From Caulobacter vibrioides (GTDB lineage Bacteria; Pseudomonadota; Alphaproteobacteria; Caulobacterales; Caulobacteraceae): a stretch of DNA of 64,000 bases. The notes beneath the pieces were generated by a model. The model had not been told where the DNA came from. It was given only the letters and a program-made list of their open reading frames with translations, and did not search any database. The position numbers were made by a program, and so were the translations under genes. Of this stretch, positions 49,251 to 57,674 are shown one piece after another (the first letter of the stretch is position 1; the number at the start of each line of letters is the position of its first letter). The DNA is taken from positions 271,422-335,421 of the forward strand of contig NZ_PJRR01000012.1 in assembly GCF_002858865.1 (NCBI RefSeq), given 5' to 3'.

Positions 49251-49694
49251 TCAATGCGCTGGCGCTAGCTCCAATAGGTCGATCTCGACCTCTACCCGTT
49301 CATCGTCGAAGCTCACGATGAGAGCTTCGCTGAGCTGCGGATCGGCGAGACAAAAGCCGTTCGGATATGTTGCCCGAAGCTTCGGCAAGGAGCGGAGTAG
49401 CGCTTCCGCTGAGATCAAGACTGCGGGATGTTCGTTTACGTCCCACTCAACGACAATCAGCATTTCAAACGGTTCGGAATAAGCTCGAAGTGCGCCCTCC
49501 AGCGAGGGTGCCGGTTTAAGCTCCCAGCGCCTAGTTGCCCGCAAACGACCCGATAGCGCCCTTTGTCGCTCATCAGATAGCGGCGATATGGACGCCCCGA
49601 GGGCCGCCCAAGCCGCGACTAGAGAAGGAAGGCGTTCGGTTCGGCGCTTCTTCTGGATAAGGTCTGCGATGCGTTGCCGATTTTCGGTGCTCAC
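49251..49694 (-). CDS. Hypothetical protein (147 aa), no recognised family
   Basis: A soluble, mixed alpha/beta protein. The N-terminus is basic and helical (RIADLIQKKRRTERLPSL). The middle WELKPAPSLEGALRAYSEPF leads to MLIVVEWDVNEHPAVLISAE, and the end is acidic (VSFDDERVEVEIDLLELAPA). No signal peptide or membrane segment. The DNA is visibly less GC-rich than the flanking genes, suggesting later acquisition. It lies between two inverted-repeat elements and downstream of RNase T2 on the same strand. Function unknown. Confidence 0.62.
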   Translation of the reverse strand: MSTENRQRIADLIQKKRRTERLPSLVAAWAALGASISPLSDERQRALSGRLRATRRWELKPAPSLEGALRAYSEPFEMLIVVEWDVNEHPAVLISAEALLRSLPKLRATYPNGFCLADPQLSEALIVSFDDERVEVEIDLLELAPAH

Positions 49695-49742
49695 AGCTTC
49701 CTTCTAACCAATCTTGCAACACCTGCCAGCGTCGCCCGCCGA

Positions 49743-49977
49743 CCTCCAGGGTCGGTGCGATCCTTGCATCTCTTGGAGGCTGCAGCGTGCCGAGGCGTAC
49801 AGGCCTGTCAAGGACGGCCCTCCGGGCCGCCGCGGCGCGGCCGGTCGAAGACCGGTCCTTGAGAGACCTGTACGCCTCGGCGATCGTCTCGCCGTGAGAT
49901 GTAAGGACAGCTCCGCCCGCGAGGGGCGGACAAGTCAGGCGTTGCGTTAGCGGGGGAGAGTACGACTCCATCCCGCT
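49743..49977. repeat. Cluster of nested hairpins (structured RNA or palindromic element)
   Basis: This roughly 235-base stretch holds four hairpin systems and no convincing gene. (a) 49743-49779 with cctcca/tggagg. (b) A large inverted repeat 49789-49881 whose 27-base arms begin gccgaggcgtacagg and pair at about 22 positions; its interior carries ggccctccgggcc and ccggtcgaagaccgg hairpins. (c) 49912-49930, tccgccc-gcgag-gggcgga. (d) 49949-49977, agcggg/cccgct with inner ggag/ctcc. Read as protein, the core gives AEAYRSLKDR on the minus strand and AEAYRPVKDG on the plus strand, as expected of a palindrome. Function unknown. Confidence 0.6.
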
Positions 49978-50003
49978 TAGGCATGCGCCCCTTCCGCTCA
50001 GCC

Positions 50004-50711
50004 CTATCGCCTCGGCGTCACCGCCGCCACCACAGCATCCGCCGGTCCATTGCCGCCCCGGCAGGCCGCCCACTTGAACTTCAGGTCCATGCACACCCAG
50101 ACCTCGGTCAAGCGGCCCTGCTTGATCCGGACGTTCAGGCCCTGGGCGGGCACGCCCGGATTGCGGGCGATGAAGGCCTGACGGATCTCGCCGGCGGTCA
50201 TGGTCCCGTCAGCGCCGGGATCGAGATCGGGAACGTCCAGCCGCTCGCGGATCTGGCGGGTCTTCTTGAAATAGGCCTCAGGCGTTTTCCAGTTGCAGGT
50301 CCCGTGCGCCTGCCACTCGTGCTGCAGCAGCCAGGGCGACGGGGTCATGCACAGATTGGCCTTCACCGTCTTCACCCGCATCGGCGGGCTTGAGCGGCAA
50401 TAGCGCGGGTGGACCCGATCGGGCCCGTTGGGCCACAGGCCGTGCACCGTGAAGCCGAAGCGGTTGGCCTCGCACTGGATCGCCTTGTCGGACTCCGGGA
50501 TGCCGGCGCGGCAGGCCTCGGGCGACCAGTAGAGCGCCAGCAGATAGGCCGCGATCGGCACGTTGGGATGGACCTCGTCGGGCGGCGGGATCTCGGTCGG
50601 CGCGGGCGTGACCGCCTTGGGCACGGCGCAGGCCTGCAGGCTGGAGGCCTCCGCGGCGGCGGCCGTAAGGGCCAGGGCGGCGGCCAGGATGGCGGCGGGG
50701 ACGGTCTTCAT
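50004..50711 (-). CDS. Ribonuclease T2 family protein
   Basis: A periplasmic acid-type RNase. MKTVPAAILAAALALTAAAA is the signal peptide (an upstream in-frame ATG would add four residues). The two active-site segments are intact: CAS-I FTVHGLWPN and CAS-II HEWQAHGTC, each with its catalytic His. Eight Cys in the mature part could form the usual disulfides. The enzyme would cut single-stranded RNA in the periplasm. It is leftward, between the LysE-type gene and the structured region. Confidence 0.92.
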   Translation of the reverse strand: MKTVPAAILAAALALTAAAAEASSLQACAVPKAVTPAPTEIPPPDEVHPNVPIAAYLLALYWSPEACRAGIPESDKAIQCEANRFGFTVHGLWPNGPDRVHPRYCRSSPPMRVKTVKANLCMTPSPWLLQHEWQAHGTCNWKTPEAYFKKTRQIRERLDVPDLDPGADGTMTAGEIRQAFIARNPGVPAQGLNVRIKQGRLTEVWVCMDLKFKWAACRGGNGPADAVVAAVTPRR

Positions 50712-50771
50712 CGGCGACTCCAAGAACCCGACCGATAGGCCCGCGCGCTCGCCAGGGCGTCAAGCCCGCGA

Positions 50772-51404
50772 TCAGCGCCGCGCCTCGGTGGCCATCCGCA
50801 CCGCCAGTCCGCCGAGCACCGTGGCCATCAGCCAGCGCTGGACAAGCGCGAAACCGGGGCGGGCGGCCAGGAAGCCGGCGATGGTTCCGGCCGCCAGGCA
50901 GATGACGCCGTTCACGGTCAGGCTGACGCAGATCTGGGTCAGGCCCAGCGCCAGGGACTGGGTGAAGACGCCCCCATGCTCGGGCTTGATGAACTGCGGC
51001 AGCAGCGACAGGTACAACATCGCCGCCTTTGGGTTCAGCATGTTGGTCACGAAGCCCATCGTGATCAGCTTGGCGGGGCTGTCCTTGGGCAGCTCGCGCA
51101 CCTGGAACGGCGAGGCGCCGCCGGGTCTGATCGCCTGCCACGCCAGCCAGGCGAGATACAACGCGCCGCCGAAACGGAGCAGGTCGTAGGCGATCGGCGC
51201 GGCCATCAGGAGGGCGGTGATGCCCAGCGCCGCGCACAGCAGGTAGACGACGAAACCCGCCGCCGTGCCGATCAGCGACACGATCCCGGCCCACCGGCCC
51301 TGACAGATCGAGCGGCTGACCAGATAGAGCATGTTCGGCCCAGGCGTCAGGGCCATGCTCAGACAGACAAGGGTGAAGGCGATCCAGGTCTTGGCCTCGG
51401 GCAC
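50772..51404 (-). CDS. LysE/RhtB-family exporter
   Basis: A 210-residue inner-membrane protein with about six hydrophobic helices. The family signature near the N-terminus is CLSMALTPGPNMLYLVSRSI; GFVTNMLNPKAAMLYLSLLP is the second conserved block. These proteins export amino acids or related small molecules; the substrate is not predictable. It is divergent from the TonB receptor gene and lies about 60 bp before the RNase T2 gene on the same strand. Confidence 0.88.
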   Translation of the reverse strand: MPEAKTWIAFTLVCLSMALTPGPNMLYLVSRSICQGRWAGIVSLIGTAAGFVVYLLCAALGITALLMAAPIAYDLLRFGGALYLAWLAWQAIRPGGASPFQVRELPKDSPAKLITMGFVTNMLNPKAAMLYLSLLPQFIKPEHGGVFTQSLALGLTQICVSLTVNGVICLAAGTIAGFLAARPGFALVQRWLMATVLGGLAVRMATEARR

Positions 51405-51558
51405 AGGCGCGACTCCTTTGGCAGATTGGAGTTAGGCGCCCAGGCGAACGGCTCTGAAAGTCCACGCTTCCCGAGGGTCATTTCCCTCCGAACGCCAGTC
51501 GCGCGAACGCGGGTAGCTTATCCGGCGCGGGGCTCATCGGGAAGCGCGATCGTTGTTA

Positions 51559-51580
51559 TTGCGAATAATTATCATTGCGA
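51559..51580. promoter_or_regulatory. Fur box upstream of the TonB receptor
   Basis: TTGCGAATAATTATCATTGC and two more bases form an AT-rich imperfect palindrome that matches the Fur consensus (GATAATGATAATCATTATC-like) well. It is the only such site seen near a gene start in the window and lies 80 bp before the receptor ATG. Fur itself is encoded at 26803. Confidence 0.75.
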
Positions 51581-51659
51581 CAGCGCCGCAACACAGATAA
51601 GAACGCCTCGCAATTTCAGGAGGGGGCGACTTGCAGCGCCCCCTGGGGATAGGACCATT

Positions 51660-53981
51660 ATGCGTAACCCGAACTTCACCGGCGTCGTCAGCCGGCCTCG
51701 TCGCGCCTTGAGTATCGCCGCCGTCGCCGGCGTCGCGGGGCTCGGCCTCGCCCAGGCCGCCGTCGCCGGCCCCGACAGCGCCGACGCCGCCGTCACCACG
51801 GCCAACGCCGACGATCGGTCAGTCTCGTCCGTGACCATCGACGCCAAGCGGGTCGCCGACCCCTCGTCGAGCAAGTTCACCGCGCCGCTGGTCGATACGC
51901 CAAAGTCCGTGACCGTGATCCCGGCCAAGATCATCGAGCAGACCGCCGCCACCTCGCTGGCCGACATCCTGCGGACCTCGCCAGGCATCACCTTCGGCGC
52001 GGGTGAAGGCGGCCAGCCGCTGGCCGACCGGCCCTTCATCCGTGGGCAGGCCTCAGCCAACAACGTCTTTGTAGACGGCGTGCGCGACTCCGGCGGCCAG
52101 GTCCGCGAGATCTTCAACCTCGAGCAGGTCGAGGTCGTAAAGGGTCCCGACAGCGCCTATGGCGGTCGTGGTTCAGGCGGCGGCAGCATCAATCTGTCGT
52201 CCAAGAGCCCCAAGGCCGACAGCTTCGCCCGCGGCTCGGTCGGCGTTGGTACCGACGCCTATGTCCGCGCCACGGCCGACCTGAACCACGCCCTGAACGA
52301 CAGCGTCGCGGTTCGTCTCAACCTGCTGGCCACGCAGGGCGACACGCCCGGCCGCAAGTCCGTGAGCTTCGACCGCTGGGGGGTCGCCCCCTCTTTGGCG
52401 ATCGGTCTCGACGGCGACACCCAGCTGACCGCCAGCTACTACCACCTGGAAGGCGATCAGACGCCGGACTATGGCGTCCCGCTGCTGACCAAGACCACCC
52501 AGCCACGCACCGCCTCGGGCATCCTCGATGTCGATCGTCGCAGCTTCTACGGCGTCGCCTCGCGTGACTACCAGAAGACCAAGTCGGACATCGCCACCTT
52601 CGCCATCGATCACCGCATCGATGAGACGCTGAACCTGCGGCAGGTCGTGCGCTATTCCAAGTCGCTGAACGACTACATCGTCACCAACCCCGGCGACGGC
52701 GGCGCAGCGCAGTTCGTCCAGGGTCAGTGGTGGATGAAGCGCGGGACCAAGACCCGCTGGAACCCCACCGAGACCGTGGCCGCCGTCACCGATCTGCACG
52801 GCAAGAAGACCTTCCTTGGCCTCGAGCACAGCTTCGACGTCGGCCTGGAACTGAGCCGCGAGGAAAATCTCAACGCCACCTACTCGACCTTCACCACCTC
52901 GGGCGCGGCCTGCCCCACCGGCTTCACCATCGCCGCGACCACCCTGGCCAGCCTCGGGGCAGGCGACTGCACCCTGGTCTACAAGCCCAACGACAAGGAC
53001 GCCTGGACCGGCGTCATCAATCGGGCTCCGGCCGCACGCAACGTCGCCAAGACCACCGCGCTCTATGGCTTCGACACCGTGAAGTTCGGCGAGAAGGTGC
53101 TGCTGAACCTGGGCCTGCGTCACGATCGCTACGAGAGCAAGGGCGTCGACGTCGCGACCACGCAAGCCAACGGGGTCTTCACCTCGGTGACCTACACCCC
53201 GCGCAGCGGATCCTGGGCGTTCACCAACTATCAGGTCGGCCTCGTCTACAAGCCGACCCCCGGGTCCAGCCTCTATGTGTCGTACAGCACCGCCTCGACG
53301 CCGCCCGGCATCGCGGCCGGTGACCAGAACAGCAACACCGCGACCGGCACGGGCAACCTCGCCACCGTGCAGCTGGAACCGGAAGACAGCGAGAGCTTCG
53401 AGGCCGGCGCCAAGGCCAATGTCTTCCACGACACGCTGGCCCTGTCGGCGGCGCTGTTCCAGACCAGCCGCAAGAACGCCCAGATCCAGATCGACGCCAC
53501 CACCTACGCCCAGGTCGGCGAAGTCGAGGTCAAGGGTTTCGAATTCGGCGTCTCGGGCAACATCACCCCGAAGTGGCAGGTGTTCGGCGGCTACACCTAC
53601 ATGGACAGCGAACTGGTTCGCGGCGCCTATACCGGCGTCAACCAGGGCGACCCGCTGGCCAACACGCCCAAGCACAGCATCTCCAGCTTCACGACCTACA
53701 AGGTGACCCGCAAGATCGCGCTCGGCGGCGGCGCCTACCATGTGTCGAAGAGCTTCGGCGGCAACCAGGGCGGGGCCGGCGGCGGAGCCAGCCGCATCTA
53801 CGCCCCGGCGTACTGGCGCTATGACGCCTTCGCCTCGTGGGCGGTCAGCACGGGCGTTGATCTTCAGCTCAACATCCAGAACCTGACGGACGAGCGCTAT
53901 ATCGCCCGCACCAACGGCGTGCACCACGCCGATCCGGCGCCGGGTCGCCAAGCGATCCTAACCCTCAATGTGAAGTACTGA
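51660..53981 (+). CDS. TonB-dependent siderophore receptor (catecholate/Fiu-like)
   Basis: An outer-membrane receptor of 773 residues from the ATG at 51660; the frame is open for 228 codons upstream, but that part is antisense to the LysE-type gene. A basic N-terminus and ALSIAAVAGVAGLGLAQAAV form the signal peptide. The plug domain spans about 65-195 (TPKSVTVIPAKIIEQ, RPFIRGQ, NNVFVDGVRD, VEVVKGPDSAYGGRGSGG). The 22-strand barrel ends in the aromatic LTLNVKY. With the Fur box upstream and the PiuC gene downstream, it is most likely an iron-catecholate siderophore receptor. Confidence 0.93.
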   Translation: MRNPNFTGVVSRPRRALSIAAVAGVAGLGLAQAAVAGPDSADAAVTTANADDRSVSSVTIDAKRVADPSSSKFTAPLVDTPKSVTVIPAKIIEQTAATSLADILRTSPGITFGAGEGGQPLADRPFIRGQASANNVFVDGVRDSGGQVREIFNLEQVEVVKGPDSAYGGRGSGGGSINLSSKSPKADSFARGSVGVGTDAYVRATADLNHALNDSVAVRLNLLATQGDTPGRKSVSFDRWGVAPSLAIGLDGDTQLTASYYHLEGDQTPDYGVPLLTKTTQPRTASGILDVDRRSFYGVASRDYQKTKSDIATFAIDHRIDETLNLRQVVRYSKSLNDYIVTNPGDGGAAQFVQGQWWMKRGTKTRWNPTETVAAVTDLHGKKTFLGLEHSFDVGLELSREENLNATYSTFTTSGAACPTGFTIAATTLASLGAGDCTLVYKPNDKDAWTGVINRAPAARNVAKTTALYGFDTVKFGEKVLLNLGLRHDRYESKGVDVATTQANGVFTSVTYTPRSGSWAFTNYQVGLVYKPTPGSSLYVSYSTASTPPGIAAGDQNSNTATGTGNLATVQLEPEDSESFEAGAKANVFHDTLALSAALFQTSRKNAQIQIDATTYAQVGEVEVKGFEFGVSGNITPKWQVFGGYTYMDSELVRGAYTGVNQGDPLANTPKHSISSFTTYKVTRKIALGGGAYHVSKSFGGNQGGAGGGASRIYAPAYWRYDAFASWAVSTGVDLQLNIQNLTDERYIARTNGVHHADPAPGRQAILTLNVKY

Positions 53982-54010
53982 TCCTCCCCCTTACGGTGCT
54001 TCACACCCAG

Positions 54011-54047
54011 CGCCCCGTCCGACCTGTGTCGGTCGGGGCGTTTTTCC
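54011..54047 (+). terminator. Intrinsic terminator after the TonB receptor gene
   Basis: Stem cgccccgtccgac / gtcggtcggggcg (one mismatch) is followed by tttttcctttttt. It lies 30 bp after the receptor stop codon. The hydroxylase gene at 54133 therefore has readthrough or its own promoter. Confidence 0.85.
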
Positions 54048-54132
54048 TTTTTGGTCAGACGATGATCTGATCCGGATCAAAGGAAGACGCGGCCGATCCA
54101 GATAGGAACGGCTCGCAACTAGGACATTGCCC

Positions 54133-54816
54133 ATGATGCTGCAGATTCCCGAGGTGCTGACCAAGGCCCAGGTCGCCGAGTGCCGCGCAATCCTCGACGC
54201 GGGCCCCTGGGTTGACGGCAATGTCACCTCCGGATTCCAGGCCGCCATGGCCAAGAACAACGAGCAGCTTCCCCAAGACAGCGCCGAAGCCCGCCAAGTC
54301 GGGGCCATCATTGTTCAGGCGCTGGAGGCCAACCCGCTGTTCGTCTCGGCCGCCCTGCCGCGCACCATCCTGTCGCCGATGTTCAACCGATACGGCGAGG
54401 GCATGGGGTTCCGCGACCATGTCGACAACGCCATCCGGCGCGATCCGGTCACGGGCCAGCGCCTGCGCACCGATCTGTCCTGCACCCTCTTCCTGGCCGA
54501 ACCCGAGGACTATGACGGCGGTGAGCTGGTGGTGAACGACCTCTATGGCGATCACGTCGTCAAGCTGGCGGCGGGAGACGCCATTCTCTACCCCAGCACC
54601 AGCCTGCATCACGTCACGACCGTCACGCGTGGCCGGCGCACCGCCAGCTTCTTCTGGATCCAGAGCCTGATCCGCGACGACGCGCAGCGCTCCCTGCTGC
54701 TGGACATGGACGTCGCCATTCAGCAGCTGTCGCGCAAGGTGGAGCGAGACGACGAAGCGATCCTGTCGTTGACCGGGGTCTATCACAACCTCCTGCGGCA
54801 ATGGGCCGAGGTCTAG
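54133..54816 (+). CDS. piuC: PKHD-type Fe(II)/2-oxoglutarate hydroxylase PiuC
   Basis: A 227-residue dioxygenase of the PiuC/YbiX family. Iron ligands are His96 and Asp98 (GFRDHVDNA) and His159 ([15 protein letters not shown]); Arg in [14 protein letters not shown] binds 2-oxoglutarate. PiuC genes usually accompany Fiu/PiuA-type siderophore receptors, as here. The start is probably ATG at 54133 behind AGGA; TTG at 54127 and ATG at 54136 are alternatives. Its substrate is unknown. Confidence 0.92.
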   Translation: MMLQIPEVLTKAQVAECRAILDAGPWVDGNVTSGFQAAMAKNNEQLPQDSAEARQVGAIIVQALEANPLFVSAALPRTILSPMFNRYGEGMGFRDHVDNAIRRDPVTGQRLRTDLSCTLFLAEPEDYDGGELVVNDLYGDHVVKLAAGDAILYPSTSLHHVTTVTRGRRTASFFWIQSLIRDDAQRSLLLDMDVAIQQLSRKVERDDEAILSLTGVYHNLLRQWAEV

Positions 54817-54914
54817 GCGAAGACGGCCTATCGCGTTCGCCGAACATTGCTACGTTGCGCGAACCATAAGTTTACGGTTGCACGCCAACATCCGCCCAAC
54901 TTTTTGGAGATCGG

Positions 54915-57617
54915 ATGTCCCAGGCGTCGACCCCCGTGCCCGCGCCCGCCTCGTCGTTCGGCGAGGGGGAGGCTGCGCGCTGGTTCTTCGACAACGCCAG
55001 CGACCTGTTCACGGTCATTTCCGCCGAGGGCCGGTTCATCAGCGTCAACGACGCCTGGTCGCACCTGACCGGCTGGGCCCGGGACGAACTGGTTGGCCAG
55101 CCGACGATCAAGTTCGTCCACCCTGACAGCCAGGCCGAGCTGGTCGATACAGGTCGACGATTGCGCCAGACCGGCTCGGCGATCAATGAACTCAAGATCC
55201 GCTGCAAGGACGGCCGCTGGATCTGGCTGCAGGGCCGCTCGCGCCTGGGTCCGCACGGCGAGATGGTCGGCGTGATGCACGATATCTCCGCCGAGGTGGA
55301 GGCGCGCCTCGAGCTGGAGGCGGCGCGACGCACCCAGGCCTTGCTGGCCGAGAAGGCTGGTATCGGCGTCTGGAGCTACGAGCCTGAGACGCAACGCATC
55401 GATTGGGCCCCCGACGCCCTCGCCCTCATGGGTGTTTCGCCCGAGGACATCGCCACGCCGGAACTGTTCCTCGCGCGCCTGCCCGAAAACAACCGCGCCG
55501 AGGTCCAAGCGGCCTTCGTCCACGCGGCGCGAACCGGCGAAGGGGGCGCGCTGGAATACCGGCTGCGCGCCAACGACGGCCGCTGGTTCACGCTGCGCGC
55601 GACCTATCGCACTGAGGCCAGACCCGGGTCCGGGTTCGCGCTGAAGGGGGTGTCGCAGAACATCACCGACGTGGCCCGCAGCCGTGACAAGGCGATCTGG
55701 AGCGAGCGCCGCGCGCGCCGCCTGATCGAGGACGCGCCGTTCGCGGTGGCGGTCTATGACGTCGACATGCGGCTACGGATGGTCAGTCCGCGCTTCCTGG
55801 AGATCTTCCGCTCGACCGAAGCCCAGGTCATCGGCAAGACCCTGACCGAACTGACCAACGGGACGCGCCGCCGCTTCGTGAACCGCGTCGCCCGCGCGCT
55901 TTCGGGCGAGGTGGTGACGCGTCGAGAAGACCGCCTGTACGACGCGGAGGGGGTCGAGCGGGCGTTTCGCTGGGAGGCGCGGCCCTGGCGTGATGTCGCC
56001 GGCGAGATTGTCGGCGTCATCACCTATATGGACGAGATCACCGCCCTGACCGAGGCGCGGCGCGAGGCGCGCAACAACGCGCGGCGGCTGAAGGTCGCCC
56101 TGGGCGCGGCGCGGGCCGGCGTCTACGAGATCGACCACGAGAAGCAGGCCTTCTGGGGATCACCGGAGTTCCATCGCATGATGGGTCGTCGGATCGAGTA
56201 CCAGGACGTCCGTGAGGGGATCTGGCCGATGGTGCATCCGGAGGACCTGACCCAGCTCTACGAAACTGCGGCCACCTGGCGACGCGAGGGTCGCCGTACG
56301 CCCCAAGAGCATGAGGTGCGACTGCTCTCGCCAGGCGGCGAGGCGCGGTGGGCGCGGGTCTTTCACGAGGTCCGCCGCGACGGCCAGGGCAAGGCGCTCA
56401 AGGCCGTGGGCCTGATCCTCGACATAGACGAGAAGAAGAAGGCCGAACTGGCCTTGATCGAAGCCGAGCGCGCGGCCCAGGCCGCCAACGAGGCCAAGGC
56501 CCAGTTCCTGGCCAATATGAGTCACGAAATCCGCACCCCCATGAACGGGGTGCTGGGCGTCATGCATGTCCTGAAGCGCGAGTTGCCGCCGGGAGACAGC
56601 GCGAGCCTTCTGAACGAGGCGCTCGCCGCCGGTCAGATGTTGTCGACCCTGCTGGACGACGTCATCGATATCTCCCGCATCGAGGCGGGGCGCCTGGACC
56701 TGAACCATGAGCCCGTAGACCCGCGTGACCTCGTGCGGGGCGTCGCCCGGCTGCTGGCCACGCAGGCGGCGCACAAGGGCCTGCGTCTAGAACTGGATCT
56801 CCCGGACGACCTCGGCTGGATCGAGACCGATCCCACGCGCGTGCGCCAGGCGTTGTTCAATCTGATCGGCAACGCCGTGAAGTTCACCTTGAAGGGTTCG
56901 GTGACCGTCCGCGCGCAACGCCGCATCACCGACGCCGGGCCGTATCTGGTGTTCGACATCATCGATACCGGGGTCGGGGTGCCGCTGGAGGCCCAGAAGC
57001 GGCTTTTCGAACGTTTCCAACAAGCCGATGCGGGAACGACGCGCCGCTTCGGCGGCTCGGGTCTGGGGCTGGCGATCACGCGTAAGCTGGCGCGCATGCT
57101 TGGGGGTGAGGTGTCCTTCCGCTCGGTTCCCGGCGAAGGCTCGACATTCTCACTGACCATCGCTGCGCCGCCCGTCGGCCCGCCACGCGCCCAGGCCAGC
57201 GAGACCTCGGAGCTGCTGACCAGCCTGAAAGTCCTTGTCGTGGAGGACAATCCCACAAACCAACTGGTGGCGCGTCGCATCCTTGAGCAGCTGGGCGCGG
57301 AAGTCAGTGTGGCCGACGACGGCGCTGCGGGCGTCGAAGCCGCGGAGCGCGGCCGCTTCGACCTGATCCTGATGGATGTGCAGATGCCCGGCATGGATGG
57401 GCTTGAAGCCGCACGACGGATTCGCGCCCTTCCCGGCCCGGCGGGCCGCGCGCCGATCATCGCCCTGACCGCCAATGTCATGGCCCATCAGCGGGCCGCC
57501 TATCGCGCCGCAGGCATGGACGGGGTCACCGCCAAGCCGATCTCACCCGCCGCGTTGGTGGCCGAAATCCTGCGACTCTCCAGGATCGAGCCGGACCCCC
57601 GCTGCGCCGTCGCCTAA
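54915..57617 (+). CDS. Hybrid sensor histidine kinase with four PAS domains
   Basis: A 900-residue cytosolic kinase with no membrane segment. PAS-like domains lie at about 22-135, 145-255, 265-380 and 395-505. The HisKA phosphoacceptor is His537 in ANMSHEIRTPMNGVLGVM. The ATPase domain (about 650-755) has RQALFNLIGNAVKFT, DTGVGV and FGGSGLGLAITRKLA. A C-terminal receiver domain (about 773-890) has phosphoacceptor Asp821 in DLILMDVQMPGMDGLEAARR. A separate phosphotransfer protein and response regulator are expected; none is adjacent. The signal sensed is unknown. Confidence 0.93.
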   Translation: MSQASTPVPAPASSFGEGEAARWFFDNASDLFTVISAEGRFISVNDAWSHLTGWARDELVGQPTIKFVHPDSQAELVDTGRRLRQTGSAINELKIRCKDGRWIWLQGRSRLGPHGEMVGVMHDISAEVEARLELEAARRTQALLAEKAGIGVWSYEPETQRIDWAPDALALMGVSPEDIATPELFLARLPENNRAEVQAAFVHAARTGEGGALEYRLRANDGRWFTLRATYRTEARPGSGFALKGVSQNITDVARSRDKAIWSERRARRLIEDAPFAVAVYDVDMRLRMVSPRFLEIFRSTEAQVIGKTLTELTNGTRRRFVNRVARALSGEVVTRREDRLYDAEGVERAFRWEARPWRDVAGEIVGVITYMDEITALTEARREARNNARRLKVALGAARAGVYEIDHEKQAFWGSPEFHRMMGRRIEYQDVREGIWPMVHPEDLTQLYETAATWRREGRRTPQEHEVRLLSPGGEARWARVFHEVRRDGQGKALKAVGLILDIDEKKKAELALIEAERAAQAANEAKAQFLANMSHEIRTPMNGVLGVMHVLKRELPPGDSASLLNEALAAGQMLSTLLDDVIDISRIEAGRLDLNHEPVDPRDLVRGVARLLATQAAHKGLRLELDLPDDLGWIETDPTRVRQALFNLIGNAVKFTLKGSVTVRAQRRITDAGPYLVFDIIDTGVGVPLEAQKRLFERFQQADAGTTRRFGGSGLGLAITRKLARMLGGEVSFRSVPGEGSTFSLTIAAPPVGPPRAQASETSELLTSLKVLVVEDNPTNQLVARRILEQLGAEVSVADDGAAGVEAAERGRFDLILMDVQMPGMDGLEAARRIRALPGPAGRAPIIALTANVMAHQRAAYRAAGMDGVTAKPISPAALVAEILRLSRIEPDPRCAVA

Positions 57618-57674
57618 CCCCGTTCCCCCAAACCCTGAACCGCGCTAAGCAGGGTCAAAATCAGGGGGATCCAG

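Noticed and set aside
49573..50094. Open frame on the minus strand covering the hairpin cluster
   Set aside because: The translation shows palindrome-derived repetition, overlaps both neighbouring genes in other frames and has no domain; treated as a structured or repeat element instead.
50976..51659. In-frame extension upstream of the TonB receptor
   Set aside because: It is antisense to the LysE-type gene and runs through the Fur box. The signal peptide begins at 51660.
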